Assembly: GCF_024734385.1 (NCBI RefSeq)
Contig: NZ_JANHAP010000007.1
Coordinates: 62,001 to 126,000, forward strand
Origin: Dasania sp. GY-MA-18
Lineage (GTDB): Bacteria > Pseudomonadota > Gammaproteobacteria > Pseudomonadales > Dasaniaceae
Direction of reading: 5' to 3'
DNA: 64,000 nt
Shown: in pieces, positions 56,300 to 64,000 of the stretch
How the letters are laid out: the number at the start of each line of letters is the position of its first letter
Numbering within the stretch: the first letter of the stretch is position 1
Notes under the pieces: generated by a model
The model's input: only the letters and a program-made list of their open reading frames with translations
Database searches by the model: none
What the model was told of the DNA's origin: nothing
Translations under genes and position numbers: made by a program

Positions 56300-57763
56300 T
56301 TATTCGCCGCCAAACCAATTCTCTTGCCGCTGCTGGGGGTCAAACTCCCAGTGCACGTGTTTAGTTTCTAAAAAACTTTCCAACCCTTCGGGGCCTAACT
56401 CTCTGGCTGAGGTTCCGCTTTGTTTCATGCCGCCGAAGGGGCCGGCAACATTGTCAGGTAGGGGGTCGTTGATCCAGATGGTTCCAGCTTTAACGTTTTG
56501 AAAAAATTGCCGTATCAATTGGGCGTCATTGCTCATAAGGCAGGCGCCTAGGCCATAAATGCTGTCGTTAACGTAATCTATGGCTTGCTCAAAACTTTGG
56601 TAGGGCATTACTGCAACTATGGGGCCGAAGGATTCTTCGCTCATGCATAGCATGCTGTGATTGGCGTTGGTGATAAGTGTGGGCGGGTAAAAATAACCTT
56701 GCTGTAAATGTTTGCTACGCTCGCCGCCGCATAAAACTTTAGCGCCTTTGCTAATGGCATCCTGTACGTGCAGGTCAATTTTTTTAAGGCCCTGTTCATC
56801 GCATAGTGGCCCCATTTGGCTGTTGGGGTTATCGCCGGGGCCTATGTTGATAGATTGATAAACCGCTAATAACTGCTCTATAAATAATGGGTAATGTTGT
56901 TGCGGTACATAGATGCGTTCGGTTGATGTGCATATTTGCCCGGCGTTCCATATAGAGGAGCTGCCAAAGGCTCGGGCGGCTAAGGCAATATCGGCATCGG
57001 GGGCGACTACAGCGGCATCTTTACCGCCCAGTTCTAGATGTAAATTTTTTACCATGCCCGCGGTTTTTTGTGCGATGCGTGTGCCGGTACGGCTGGAGCC
57101 GGTAAAGGCTATGGTAGGTACATCGGGGTGGCAGGTAAGTGCATCGCCCATTTTTTCACCCAGCCCGGTAATGATATTGATAACTCCGCTAGGAAAATCA
57201 TCAAACACCCTATCGGCCAGCATTAGCGTAGTCAGCGGTGTTTTTTCAGATGGTTTAATAATGACGGTATTGCCTGCGGCTAGCGCTGGGGCAATTTTCC
57301 AAAACAACAGTAATAAGGGGTAGTTAAAAGGGGTAATACAGGCAGTGACGCCGTAAGGTTCTTTGAGTACAAAGTTAAAAGCTGATTCGTGTATGGGGGG
57401 GAGTACTCGGCCTATGCCGTTTTTAATCAGTTCGGCGTAGTAGTCTATGCACTCTACTGACCACTCGATTTCACAGTGTGACTCAAACAAGGTTTTACCT
57501 TGCTCTAGGGTTAATTGCTGAGCCAGTTGCTCTTTGTGTTGCTCTAACTTTCTGGCCATGCCGTGTAGCAAAAGGCTGCGGCTGGGCACTACGGTTTTTC
57601 TCCATTGCTGAAAGGCTAATTTTGAGCTGGCGACGGCTTTGTCTACATCGACGCTGCAGGCATTGGGTACCGTGTCTAGTACGGCTTCGGTGGCGGGGTT
57701 GATCACTTCAATTTGGTCGCCATCGTGGGCGTCTTGCCACTGGCCGTTTATATACATTTGCAT
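56300..57763 (-). CDS. NAD(P)-dependent aldehyde dehydrogenase
   Basis: This 487-residue enzyme oxidises an aldehyde to the acid. Cofactor region ITPFNYPLLLLFWKIAPALA and PSEKTPLTTL, the Glu in NLHLELGGKDAAVV and the catalytic Cys in NAGQICTSTERIYVP are intact. It ends with the family motif GPFGGMKQSGTSARELGPEG. Next to an amine oxidase it should take the aldehyde released by deamination. The Tat-type signal on the oxidase and the lack of a signal here would put the two steps in different compartments, a point worth checking. Confidence 0.93.
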   Translation of the reverse strand: MQMYINGQWQDAHDGDQIEVINPATEAVLDTVPNACSVDVDKAVASSKLAFQQWRKTVVPSRSLLLHGMARKLEQHKEQLAQQLTLEQGKTLFESHCEIEWSVECIDYYAELIKNGIGRVLPPIHESAFNFVLKEPYGVTACITPFNYPLLLLFWKIAPALAAGNTVIIKPSEKTPLTTLMLADRVFDDFPSGVINIITGLGEKMGDALTCHPDVPTIAFTGSSRTGTRIAQKTAGMVKNLHLELGGKDAAVVAPDADIALAARAFGSSSIWNAGQICTSTERIYVPQQHYPLFIEQLLAVYQSINIGPGDNPNSQMGPLCDEQGLKKIDLHVQDAISKGAKVLCGGERSKHLQQGYFYPPTLITNANHSMLCMSEESFGPIVAVMPYQSFEQAIDYVNDSIYGLGACLMSNDAQLIRQFFQNVKAGTIWINDPLPDNVAGPFGGMKQSGTSARELGPEGLESFLETKHVHWEFDPQQRQENWFGGE

Positions 57764-57871
57764 AAATCAGTAACTTCTTTTGTTTGTGTTGGGCTTAAAA
57801 AAGAGCGCCACTAAACAGGCCTAAAAGTTGATTCTTTTTTGTTAAAAATTTGTTTAGTGACGCTTAAGGCC

Positions 57872-59566
57872 TTAATAGAAGGTGTGTAACACTTCTATCG
57901 CGGCTCGCTCCCCAGAGCGCACGGCACCGTTAAGGTAGCCATGATCTTTGTTGTCGGTGTGTTCGCCGGCAAAGAAGATATTGCCTTCTTGTTTTGCTGC
58001 GGCGCCGCCAAAGGCTGTGTATTGCCCTTGCCAAAAGCTGGAATATGAGCCTTTAGACCAAGGGTTTATTTCCCAGGCTGAAGTCAGTGCCTTGCCATTA
58101 AAGGCGGCGGCGGTGCCGGGGAAAACGTTTTCTATGCTGTTTAAAAAGTTATTGATGTCATTGGCATGTGACACCTGAAAGGGCTGGGTGCTGCTAAGGT
58201 TGATGCCTTTACTGCCGCCCAGGTAGTTGGCTAATACACCTTTGCTGCCCGCCTGGTTAGAGGTGGGGTCCCAGCTCACAATGTGGCTATCGGGGTCAGT
58301 TAGGGTGTTGCCGTTAGGGGTGATCAATTCGCCGTTAGCGGTAATGGGGTTGTGCCAGGTGCGGCTATTACATTGCACTTGCACTTTGGCGTTGTGGCCC
58401 ATGCCCAGTTCATTAATGGCCTGACGTTTTTGTGGCCTAAAGGCATTCCAAATAGCGGGAGCAATATCAACATCACGCAGGGTGGTAAAAGGTAGGGCTA
58501 GTACCAGTGCGTCACATACCGCGCTGCTGCCATCGTTAAAGCTGAGGGTATAAGGGCCGTTGGCGCTGCCTTGGATGGCAGTTAGGGCTTTATCGGTAAT
58601 TACCGAGCCAGCGGGTAGCTCTTGTTCCATGCCGGTAATTAACTGGTCGGCACCGCCTCTGATGCGAAAGCGCTCGGGGGCGGGGTGGGGCTTAGATGAC
58701 ATAATGCCCAGCATATTGAGGGCGGACTGTTGATCGGGGTCTACTCCTAGCTCACTAACGCCTAAGCCCAGCATTAAGCGGCCTATAGAGCTGTTGCGGC
58801 CTAGGCCTATTTCATCCATCCAGTCGGCGGCTAGCATATTGTCTAGGCGCAGATGTTCAGCGTTATAGTTTTCGTAAGTGACTTGGCCTGGGTTGGGGGC
58901 GGCCTTAAGGGCATTGTTGAGGGTGAGGATTAGCTCTATATCCCAGTCATTATTAATTTGGCTTTCGGTGTAATATTGGCCGTCTACATAACCCATCCAT
59001 TGCTTGCCATCAGGGGGGGAGGCTAGTTCGTCATCTAAGGTGAGCCCTAGCTTATTGGCGAGGTTGCGAATTTCGGTTTGGTCGGTATTAATAAATTCAC
59101 CGCCCCATTCGGTGATTTGGCCGTCATCAAAATAACCTCTGGCGGTATAACAGCGGCCACCTAAGCGGGTAGAGGCCTCGTAGACGGTGACATCAAAACC
59201 GCTGCCTAATTGGTTGAGCCTATGGGCGCAGCGTAAGCCTGCTAGGCCGGCACCGACTACGGCAACCTTGACGCCAGATGAGGGCGGCCCGCCCTGGGCC
59301 ATGGCGGAGCGGGAGGATAGGACGCCGCTGGTGCTAACAGCGGCTACGGCGGCAGCGACACCGGTTTTTTGCAAAAAGGCCCTGCGATCCTGGCTTTCTA
59401 AGGCTAGTTGCTTTTGTTGTTTGGCGAGAGTGGCTGCTTGCTCATCGTGCATTTCCAAGGCTTCTTTTAGGGGGGTGCCTTGCTGATGGCTATTAGCGCC
59501 TACATCCAGCACTTTGCGGATAATGTTGGTGATGGGTGAGTACGCCATACGCGGCTGTTTAGGCAT
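57872..59566 (-). CDS. flavin monoamine oxidase with internal Tat-type signal
   Basis: This 564-residue flavoenzyme starts behind AGGAGG. A twin-Arg motif QDRRAFLQKTG lies at residues 59-69, then a hydrophobic stretch VAAAVAAVSTSGVL and SAMAQ. The Rossmann motif VAVVGAGLAGLRCAHRL follows near residue 101. GGADQLITGMEQ is in the middle, and the C-terminal FAD motif FFAGEHTDNKDHGYLNGAVR closes the fold. It should deaminate a primary or secondary amine, giving aldehyde, ammonia and peroxide. The 58 residues before the twin-Arg motif are unusually long and helical. It heads the six-gene operon. Confidence 0.88.
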   Translation of the reverse strand: MPKQPRMAYSPITNIIRKVLDVGANSHQQGTPLKEALEMHDEQAATLAKQQKQLALESQDRRAFLQKTGVAAAVAAVSTSGVLSSRSAMAQGGPPSSGVKVAVVGAGLAGLRCAHRLNQLGSGFDVTVYEASTRLGGRCYTARGYFDDGQITEWGGEFINTDQTEIRNLANKLGLTLDDELASPPDGKQWMGYVDGQYYTESQINNDWDIELILTLNNALKAAPNPGQVTYENYNAEHLRLDNMLAADWMDEIGLGRNSSIGRLMLGLGVSELGVDPDQQSALNMLGIMSSKPHPAPERFRIRGGADQLITGMEQELPAGSVITDKALTAIQGSANGPYTLSFNDGSSAVCDALVLALPFTTLRDVDIAPAIWNAFRPQKRQAINELGMGHNAKVQVQCNSRTWHNPITANGELITPNGNTLTDPDSHIVSWDPTSNQAGSKGVLANYLGGSKGINLSSTQPFQVSHANDINNFLNSIENVFPGTAAAFNGKALTSAWEINPWSKGSYSSFWQGQYTAFGGAAAKQEGNIFFAGEHTDNKDHGYLNGAVRSGERAAIEVLHTFY

Positions 59567-59643
59567 GATTGCCTCCTGTTATCGTTATTGTTTTCGGGGT
59601 AATTGAAACCTTAGGTGCTACAACGTATAACAACACCAGTTTT

Positions 59644-59659
59644 CCGACCTATTGGTCGG
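59644..59659. promoter_or_regulatory. TetR operator over the start of the amine/amide operon
   Basis: CCGACC-TATT-GGTCGG is a perfect dyad lying just downstream of the -10 box of the operon promoter, so a bound protein would block the start of transcription. The half-site TTGGTCGGG recurs at 59777-59785, nearer to the divergent TetR gene. This layout fits repression of the operon, and perhaps of its own gene, by the TetR protein at 59928-60602. Confidence 0.7.
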
Positions 59660-59665
59660 GTGATA

Positions 59666-59694
59666 TTTATACTGATTCGTTGTTTGTATGTCAA
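59666..59694 (-). promoter_or_regulatory. sigma70 promoter of the amine/amide operon
   Basis: On the minus strand TTGACA, a 17-base spacer and TATAAA are seen, close to the consensus. Transcription would start near 59659, giving a leader of about 93 bases before the amine oxidase ATG. This is the best sigma70 promoter I found in the window. The rest of the 361-base divergent region, apart from this promoter, its operator and one further half-site, shows no other clear feature. Confidence 0.8.
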
Positions 59695-59927
59695 TGTGCT
59701 TTTTCAAAGGGGTTTTTATTGGTGTTTTTACGTGTTTAAATGATTTTTTAGGTTATTTTATTTTGTTATTTGACTGTTGGTCGGGTTTTTGTGGTGGTAT
59801 TTGTTCCCTAAAGCAGCAGGTTTGAGGTCTAACAAGGGCTCTCTAGATTTATCCACTTGGCTTTGCTGTAGCTTATGGGGCAGTATTGTGACGGGCTAAG
59901 TAAGGGGTTATTGAAGGTAGATGTGCT

Positions 59928-60602
59928 ATGGAGTTGTCGATAGAAGAGGATGCAAAGTTGAGTAAAGTAGTAGTGGATGAGCCTGCTAAGCAGATAAAAA
60001 TTAGAAAGCAGCCCTCCCAGCCGCGCGGTATCAAAACAGTGGAGCGGATTTTGGAGGCCACCCGCGAGATATTGCAAAGCGAAGGAGCCGAGGGCTTTAC
60101 CATGAAAAAAGTGGCGGAGCGCTTGGGTATGTCTAAGGGGTCACTGTATGAGTATTTCCCCAATAAAGAGTCGATTATTTATGTGATTGCCGACCAGTGG
60201 TTGGATGCTCATAAGCAGAATTTTTTAAGCAATTCGCCCAGCGAGCGGCACTATGATAATTGCATGGCTTGGGTAGAGCAGGTAGCGGCGGGTACGGTGA
60301 AGTTATATGCCAATCAGCCGGGCTTGCCCGAGGTGCTAAATGTGCTGCGCACTAGCCCAGAGCTGCATCAGCATGACTTGATGCATGATAAGTTTGTGGT
60401 GGAGGCATCGGCTAAGGGCTTTAAGCATTTCTACCCAGAGGCAGATGAGGTGGAGGTGCAGGCTTTGGCACAAACCTTATTCACTATGACTCACTATGTG
60501 TTGATAGATGTGTACGTGCGGCATGTGGCCAATGGTGAACAGGTGATGAATAATCTCAAGTTTGCGGTTTCGGCATTGCTGCTGAGGTTGGTTAATCGCT
60601 AA
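59928..60602 (+). CDS. TetR-family regulator of the amine/amide operon
   Basis: This 224-residue protein has a basic N-terminal tail (about residues 1-30) before the TetR helix-turn-helix (TVERILEATREILQSEGAEG, then MKKVAERLGMSKGSLYEYFP, about 30-90). A helical ligand-binding half follows. It is divergent from the six-gene operon, with a palindromic operator between them, so it is probably the local repressor, released by the operon's substrate or an intermediate. That link is inferred from layout only. Confidence 0.88.
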   Translation: MELSIEEDAKLSKVVVDEPAKQIKIRKQPSQPRGIKTVERILEATREILQSEGAEGFTMKKVAERLGMSKGSLYEYFPNKESIIYVIADQWLDAHKQNFLSNSPSERHYDNCMAWVEQVAAGTVKLYANQPGLPEVLNVLRTSPELHQHDLMHDKFVVEASAKGFKHFYPEADEVEVQALAQTLFTMTHYVLIDVYVRHVANGEQVMNNLKFAVSALLLRLVNR

Positions 60603-60620
60603 GCCTGGGCTTGTTTTTTT
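60601..60620 (+). terminator. weak terminator behind the TetR gene
   Basis: AAGCCTGGGCTT forms a short four-base stem-loop and is followed by a run of seven T. It begins inside the stop codon of the regulator gene. The stem is short, so strength is doubtful. Confidence 0.45.
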
Positions 60621-60636
60621 GTGCGGGTATGAGTGC

Positions 60637-61812
60637 TTAACTGCGCTCTAGCTGTAATTGCAGGGCGCTGAATTGTCGCTCTATTAGTTCGTTATAGGGG
60701 GCGTTAAACACTATCTCACCTTCGCTGTGATTTAGCCCATCTATGCGGCCGCTAACACTGCTGTGTGCGAGTATGCTGGGGTCCACATATAAGCCTTTGC
60801 TGTGGGGGGGGGCGCAGGCCTGAGTGATTAGTTGTTGCTTGCTAAAGTCGTCGCTATGGCTGGTCATGGTAACAACAGCGTTAAAGGCCAGGCTGTTGCT
60901 GTCGCAGGAAAATAATTGCTCGATAATTTTGCCGCAGCACAGCGCTTTAAACGGGTGGTCGTTCTCATCTTTGTTTTGATAAAACAGGGCGCTAAAGCTA
61001 TAGGGGCGGCTGACTTCAACGCGGCCATCGTAAAGTTTGCCTATGGTGTTGAGTTGCTGTTGATAGTGTTTTAGCTGTTCGGGGCTGGGGGCTGTGTCTT
61101 GATGTTCAAAATTGATCTGCAGTAGGGCCAGCTCAGCATTAATATTTTTTTGCGGTGCGGGGTTGGGGCCTTTTAGGGTTTGCTCTATCAGTTGTTGCAG
61201 TTCATCTTGGCCTGGGTAAGGCAGGCTTTTTCGGCGCGTGTTATTGGGGTAATTGGGGGCGGCAATCAGTGCTTGTAACTGCTCAAAAAGCTGGCTGAGC
61301 TTGCCGCCCAGCCACAGGCATAGGGCGTAGCAGCAGGCGCTGAGCAATAGGCTGAGCAGCAGTTGCTGTAGCAGTAGGCCGGTAATGCGAGTGTTTAGGG
61401 GCTGGTTATTTATGATGATTAGGCTGTGGCCAGCAATGCTGTCTTGATAGTGTATGGGGGCCATATAGGCCTTGCCTTCTATGCGTTCGCCCGCCTCGGC
61501 AACGGGTTTATTCTCTACGTTAAAAATGGCAGCTTGGTGTATGGCTGTGCTGCTGGCCAGCTCTACCAGTAGTGATTGCAGGCTGAGGGTGTCGCCTTGG
61601 ATTAGCGCGGGTCTGGCGCTAATGGCCAGCTGCTGGCTGAGCTGGTTGCCCAGCTGCTCTAGGTTGGCGTTATTTATGCTCTTGATGGATTGCTGGCTGG
61701 CGGCAATTAGTATTAGGCAGCTGCCCAGACACAGTGCGGCGCAGCAGGCAGCCAGTTTATTGGCAAAGGGGAGTTGGCGTATAAAGGGTTGTTGAAGAGG
61801 TGATTTAATCAA
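60637..61812 (-). CDS. AhpA/YtjB-like membrane protein
   Basis: This 391-residue protein has two membrane spans (about 18-38, LAACCAALCLGSCLILIAAS; about 150-172, LLLQQLLLSLLLSACCYALC) with a periplasmic loop of about 110 residues between them and a cytoplasmic C-terminal part. It is divergent from serB, as smp/ytjB is in E. coli and its relatives in Pseudomonas, which is the main ground for the name. Its role is not established. The spans resemble the sensor half of signalling proteins, but no kinase or cyclase domain is seen. Confidence 0.68.
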   Translation of the reverse strand: MIKSPLQQPFIRQLPFANKLAACCAALCLGSCLILIAASQQSIKSINNANLEQLGNQLSQQLAISARPALIQGDTLSLQSLLVELASSTAIHQAAIFNVENKPVAEAGERIEGKAYMAPIHYQDSIAGHSLIIINNQPLNTRITGLLLQQLLLSLLLSACCYALCLWLGGKLSQLFEQLQALIAAPNYPNNTRRKSLPYPGQDELQQLIEQTLKGPNPAPQKNINAELALLQINFEHQDTAPSPEQLKHYQQQLNTIGKLYDGRVEVSRPYSFSALFYQNKDENDHPFKALCCGKIIEQLFSCDSNSLAFNAVVTMTSHSDDFSKQQLITQACAPPHSKGLYVDPSILAHSSVSGRIDGLNHSEGEIVFNAPYNELIERQFSALQLQLERS

Positions 61813-61969
61813 AATAATGCTACAACCAGTTGCTGCGGAAATTTATTGTTATGGCGGCAGTATAAACCAAGCCCTATGTTGGGGCAGCCATTTTTTGGCG
61901 GATAGCGCTTGTTTCCTTAGCTTTGGCCGCTACAATGGCGACATTCTCTATGTTGTATTGGAACCCCCT

Positions 61970-63217
61970 GTGAAAGAAATCATTCTGATTAATATTGCTG
62001 GCGATGATAAGCCCGGCTTAACGGCGTCTATTACCCAAATACTCTCTGCCTATGAGGTTAATATACTGGACATAGGCCAGTCGGTTATTCACGACACGCT
62101 CTCGCTGGGGATCTTGGTAGAGGTGCCAGCAGCGGCGGAATCCTCGCCCATATTAAAAGATGTTTTATTTAAGGTGCATGAGCTGGGTTTTTCGGTGCGC
62201 TTCTCCCCTATAGATATAGAAGATTACGAACACTGGGTGCAGGGCCAAGGTAAGGCCCGCCATATTATTACGCTGTTATCGCGGCAAATTACGGCGCTGC
62301 ATTTATCGGCGCTTACCGACATCGTGGCCAAGCATGGTCTCAACATAGATCGCATAGAGCGCCTATCGGGGCGGGTGTCACTCACCCATGAAAACAGCGA
62401 AAAGAGTAAGGCCTGTGTAGAATTTTCGGTGCGCGGCAGTTTGGCAGATATGGCCAGCTTTCGCAGCGAGCTGATGCAATTGGCCAACCAGCACGATGTG
62501 GATGTGGCCATACAAGAAGATAATATGTTCCGCCGCAACCGTCGCTTGGTGGTATTTGATATGGACTCTACCTTGATAGAGGCCGAGGTCATAGACGAGT
62601 TAGCCAAAGCGGCCGGTGTTGGCGAGCAGGTAGCAGAAATTACCGAGCGCGCGATGCAGGGCGAGCTGGATTTTCAAGCTAGCTTTAGAGAGCGGGTAGC
62701 CTTATTAAAAGGTTTAGATGAAAGCGTGCTAGCAGGCATCGCTAAAAATCTACCGGTTACTGAGGGCGCGGAAAAGCTGGTTAGCACGTTAAAGCAGTTA
62801 GGCTATAAGACCGCTATCTTAAGCGGCGGCTTTAATTACTTTGGTCAATACCTGCAGAAAATGCTGGGTATAGATTATGTCTATGCCAATGACTTAGAGA
62901 TAGTTGATGGCAAGGTGACCGGCAATGTTAACAGCACTATAGTTGATGGTGCCCGCAAGGCTGAGTTGCTGCGTGAAATTGCTCAGCGCGAAGGTATTAG
63001 CCTAGATCAAGCCATAGCCGTAGGTGATGGCGCCAACGACTTGCCTATGTTGAGCATAGCGGGTTTGGGTATAGCTTTTAGAGCCAAGCCCTTAGTCAAA
63101 GAATCGGCTAAACAATCTATCTCGACTTTAGGTTTAGATGGGATTTTGTATTTGCTGGGTATAGGGGATCGCTACGCTATAAAGGAGCAGTCGCAAGTAG
63201 AAAGCGGCAAGCTGTAA
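61970..63217 (+). CDS. serB: phosphoserine phosphatase SerB
   Basis: The open frame runs from 61817, but GTG 61970 (MKEIILINIAGDDKPGLTAS) begins exactly at the first ACT domain and leaves room for a promoter, giving 415 residues. Two ACT-like domains (about 1-90 and 95-180) precede the HAD domain. Its nucleophile motif VFDMDSTLIEAEVIDELA is near residue 194, with AILSGGFNYF and GDGANDLPMLSIAGLGIAF behind it. It makes serine from phosphoserine. The double ACT N-terminus is typical of the long SerB forms. Confidence 0.95.
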   Translation: MKEIILINIAGDDKPGLTASITQILSAYEVNILDIGQSVIHDTLSLGILVEVPAAAESSPILKDVLFKVHELGFSVRFSPIDIEDYEHWVQGQGKARHIITLLSRQITALHLSALTDIVAKHGLNIDRIERLSGRVSLTHENSEKSKACVEFSVRGSLADMASFRSELMQLANQHDVDVAIQEDNMFRRNRRLVVFDMDSTLIEAEVIDELAKAAGVGEQVAEITERAMQGELDFQASFRERVALLKGLDESVLAGIAKNLPVTEGAEKLVSTLKQLGYKTAILSGGFNYFGQYLQKMLGIDYVYANDLEIVDGKVTGNVNSTIVDGARKAELLREIAQREGISLDQAIAVGDGANDLPMLSIAGLGIAFRAKPLVKESAKQSISTLGLDGILYLLGIGDRYAIKEQSQVESGKL

Positions 63218-63229
63218 GAAAAAGCTGGG

Positions 63230-63247
63230 CTCCGGTTTTCACCGGAG
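63230..63247 (+). terminator. hairpin behind serB
   Basis: CTCCGGT and ACCGGAG flank a TTTC loop 12 bases past the serB stop. A clear T run is missing (TGGCTATTAATTT follows). It probably ends the serB message. Confidence 0.6.
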
Positions 63248-63274
63248 TGGCTATTAATTTGTCTCTTGTCTCTT

Positions 63275-63293
63275 TAGCGCCCTACGGGCGCTA
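63275..63293. other. hairpin containing the fimX stop codon
   Basis: TAGCGCCC and GGGCGCTA are exact complements around a 3-base loop. The stop codon of the FimX-like gene (63291-63293 on the minus strand) lies in one arm. It sits between convergent serB and fimX and could end messages from both sides. Confidence 0.5.
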
Positions 63294-64000
63294 AGCTATA
63301 TCCGTAAACTCATGGTCCATGGTTTTGCTGGGGCCTGCTAGATAATCCCCTTGGATAAAGTCCGCGCCTATTTGCCATAGCACCGCTAGGGCGGAGGCGT
63401 TTTGTATGTCGGGGATTATGGCTTTACTGTTGTTTTCGTTGATGCTGCCAACCAGGGCTTTTAGCGCCTCGGTGTCATTGCTGTTTTGTAGTTGTTCGGT
63501 GTAGCCGTTGCTGAGCCGTACGTAATTGGCTTTAACATGCTTTAGTAGTTTGACGGGTTCATCGGCCATACCAAAGTTGGTAATTGAAAAGCGGCAGCCA
63601 GATTTTTGTAGTGCCTCGGCAAAGTTGATGGCGGCGGTGAGATTGTTATTTAAATCCTGTTCACTAAATTGAAAGGCTATGGTATCTGCCGGTAGGCCAC
63701 CAGCTTTTAAGGCTACGCTTAGCCAGGGGATTAGGCCTTCATCATGTAACGCGTTAGCGGTTAAATTAATAAGCAGGTTAATATTTTGGCCTTTGTCGCG
63801 TTCGGCGGAAAGTAGCTTGGTGGCCTCTAAAATAATCCAGCGGTCCAGGCGAGTATTAACCGCTTGAAAATTAAGCTGGCCAATAAACTCATTAGCCGAT
63901 AGCAGTTGCTCGTTTTCATCGCTGTAGTTAACTAATACTTCGTAATGGTCGCCACTGCTGCCGCGCAGGCTGACGATGGGGTGGAAGAGTAGCGAAAATA
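63291..64000 (-). CDS. fimX: FimX-like degenerate EAL protein (C-terminal part, cut by window edge)
   Basis: The frame is open without a stop from 64000 down to 63291, giving 236 residues of an EAL domain: FHPIVSLRGSSGDHYEVLV, INLLINLTANALHDEGLIPW, ITNFGMADEPVKLLKHVKAN and IGADFIQGDYLAGPS. The EAL motif reads EVL, and the later catalytic Asp and Lys residues are replaced (ITNFG in place of DDFG; YVRLSNGY in place of KIDGSF). It should therefore bind rather than cut c-di-GMP, as FimX of Pseudomonas does, which also lies next to serB. The N-terminal domains are outside the window. Confidence 0.82.
   Translation of the reverse strand, partial: FSLLFHPIVSLRGSSGDHYEVLVNYSDENEQLLSANEFIGQLNFQAVNTRLDRWIILEATKLLSAERDKGQNINLLINLTANALHDEGLIPWLSVALKAGGLPADTIAFQFSEQDLNNNLTAAINFAEALQKSGCRFSITNFGMADEPVKLLKHVKANYVRLSNGYTEQLQNSNDTEALKALVGSINENNSKAIIPDIQNASALAVLWQIGADFIQGDYLAGPSKTMDHEFTDIA

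Noticed and set aside
61817-61969. Upstream extension of serB
   Set aside because: The extra 51 residues precede the ACT domain, lack family similarity and cover the likely promoter region.
1-64000. tRNA, rRNA, CRISPR, integrase or transposase genes
   Set aside because: None seen by reading both strands; a covariance-model search would be needed to exclude small RNAs.

Overview
The window comes from a marine-type gammaproteobacterium. I infer the Cellvibrionales/Spongiibacteraceae neighbourhood from the gene content: a complete MSHA-type IV pilus locus, TonB-dependent receptors of the EEVIVxAQKR kind, glnA-ntrBC, and a serB/fimX pair as in Pseudomonas. The species cannot be named from sequence alone. 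No rRNA, tRNA, CRISPR array, transposase or prophage was seen.

Layout. 1-638: no gene; two diverged inverted copies of a roughly 100 bp structured repeat, each closed by its own inverted repeat. 639-5895 (minus): TetR regulator, TonB-dependent receptor and a TPR-sulfotransferase. 6181-23546 (plus): a 17 kb MSHA pilus operon in the order I-I2-J-K-L-M-N-E-G-B-A-(pilin remnant)-C-D-O-Q-P; mshF is absent and Q precedes P. 23646-24660: a small Cys/Arg-rich protein and an outer-membrane barrel. 24696-29520 (minus): the nitrogen module ntrC-ntrB-(DUF4124)-glnA, with a textbook sigma54 promoter and NtrC sites. 29905-35663: thiI, a TMTC-like TPR membrane protein with a small partner, and typA. 35879-49618: mostly housekeeping and single genes (GGDEF, pip, dtd, DUF3015/DUF4105/lipoprotein hydrolase, FKBP, Kazal lipoprotein, parC, PuuB-like oxidase, SIMPL, EamA, DUF2798). 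49699-59566 (minus): a six-gene catabolic operon (Tat-type flavin amine oxidase, aldehyde dehydrogenase, TonB receptor, MFS carrier, two paralogous amidases), divergent from a TetR gene, with a TTGACA-N17-TATAAA promoter whose start region carries a palindromic operator. 60637-64000: an AhpA/YtjB-like membrane protein, serB, and the C-terminal part of a degenerate EAL protein of FimX type.

How the parts fit. The pilus locus, the c-di-GMP-binding MshE N-terminus, a GGDEF cyclase and a FimX-like receptor point to c-di-GMP control of surface attachment. The amine oxidase operon looks like a self-contained uptake and degradation unit for an unknown amine or amide. The most unusual items are the orphan pilin C-terminal remnant behind mshA, the CUB/LamG-bearing MshQ with swapped order, the uncharacterised amine/amide operon with its operator, and the repeat pair at the left edge.
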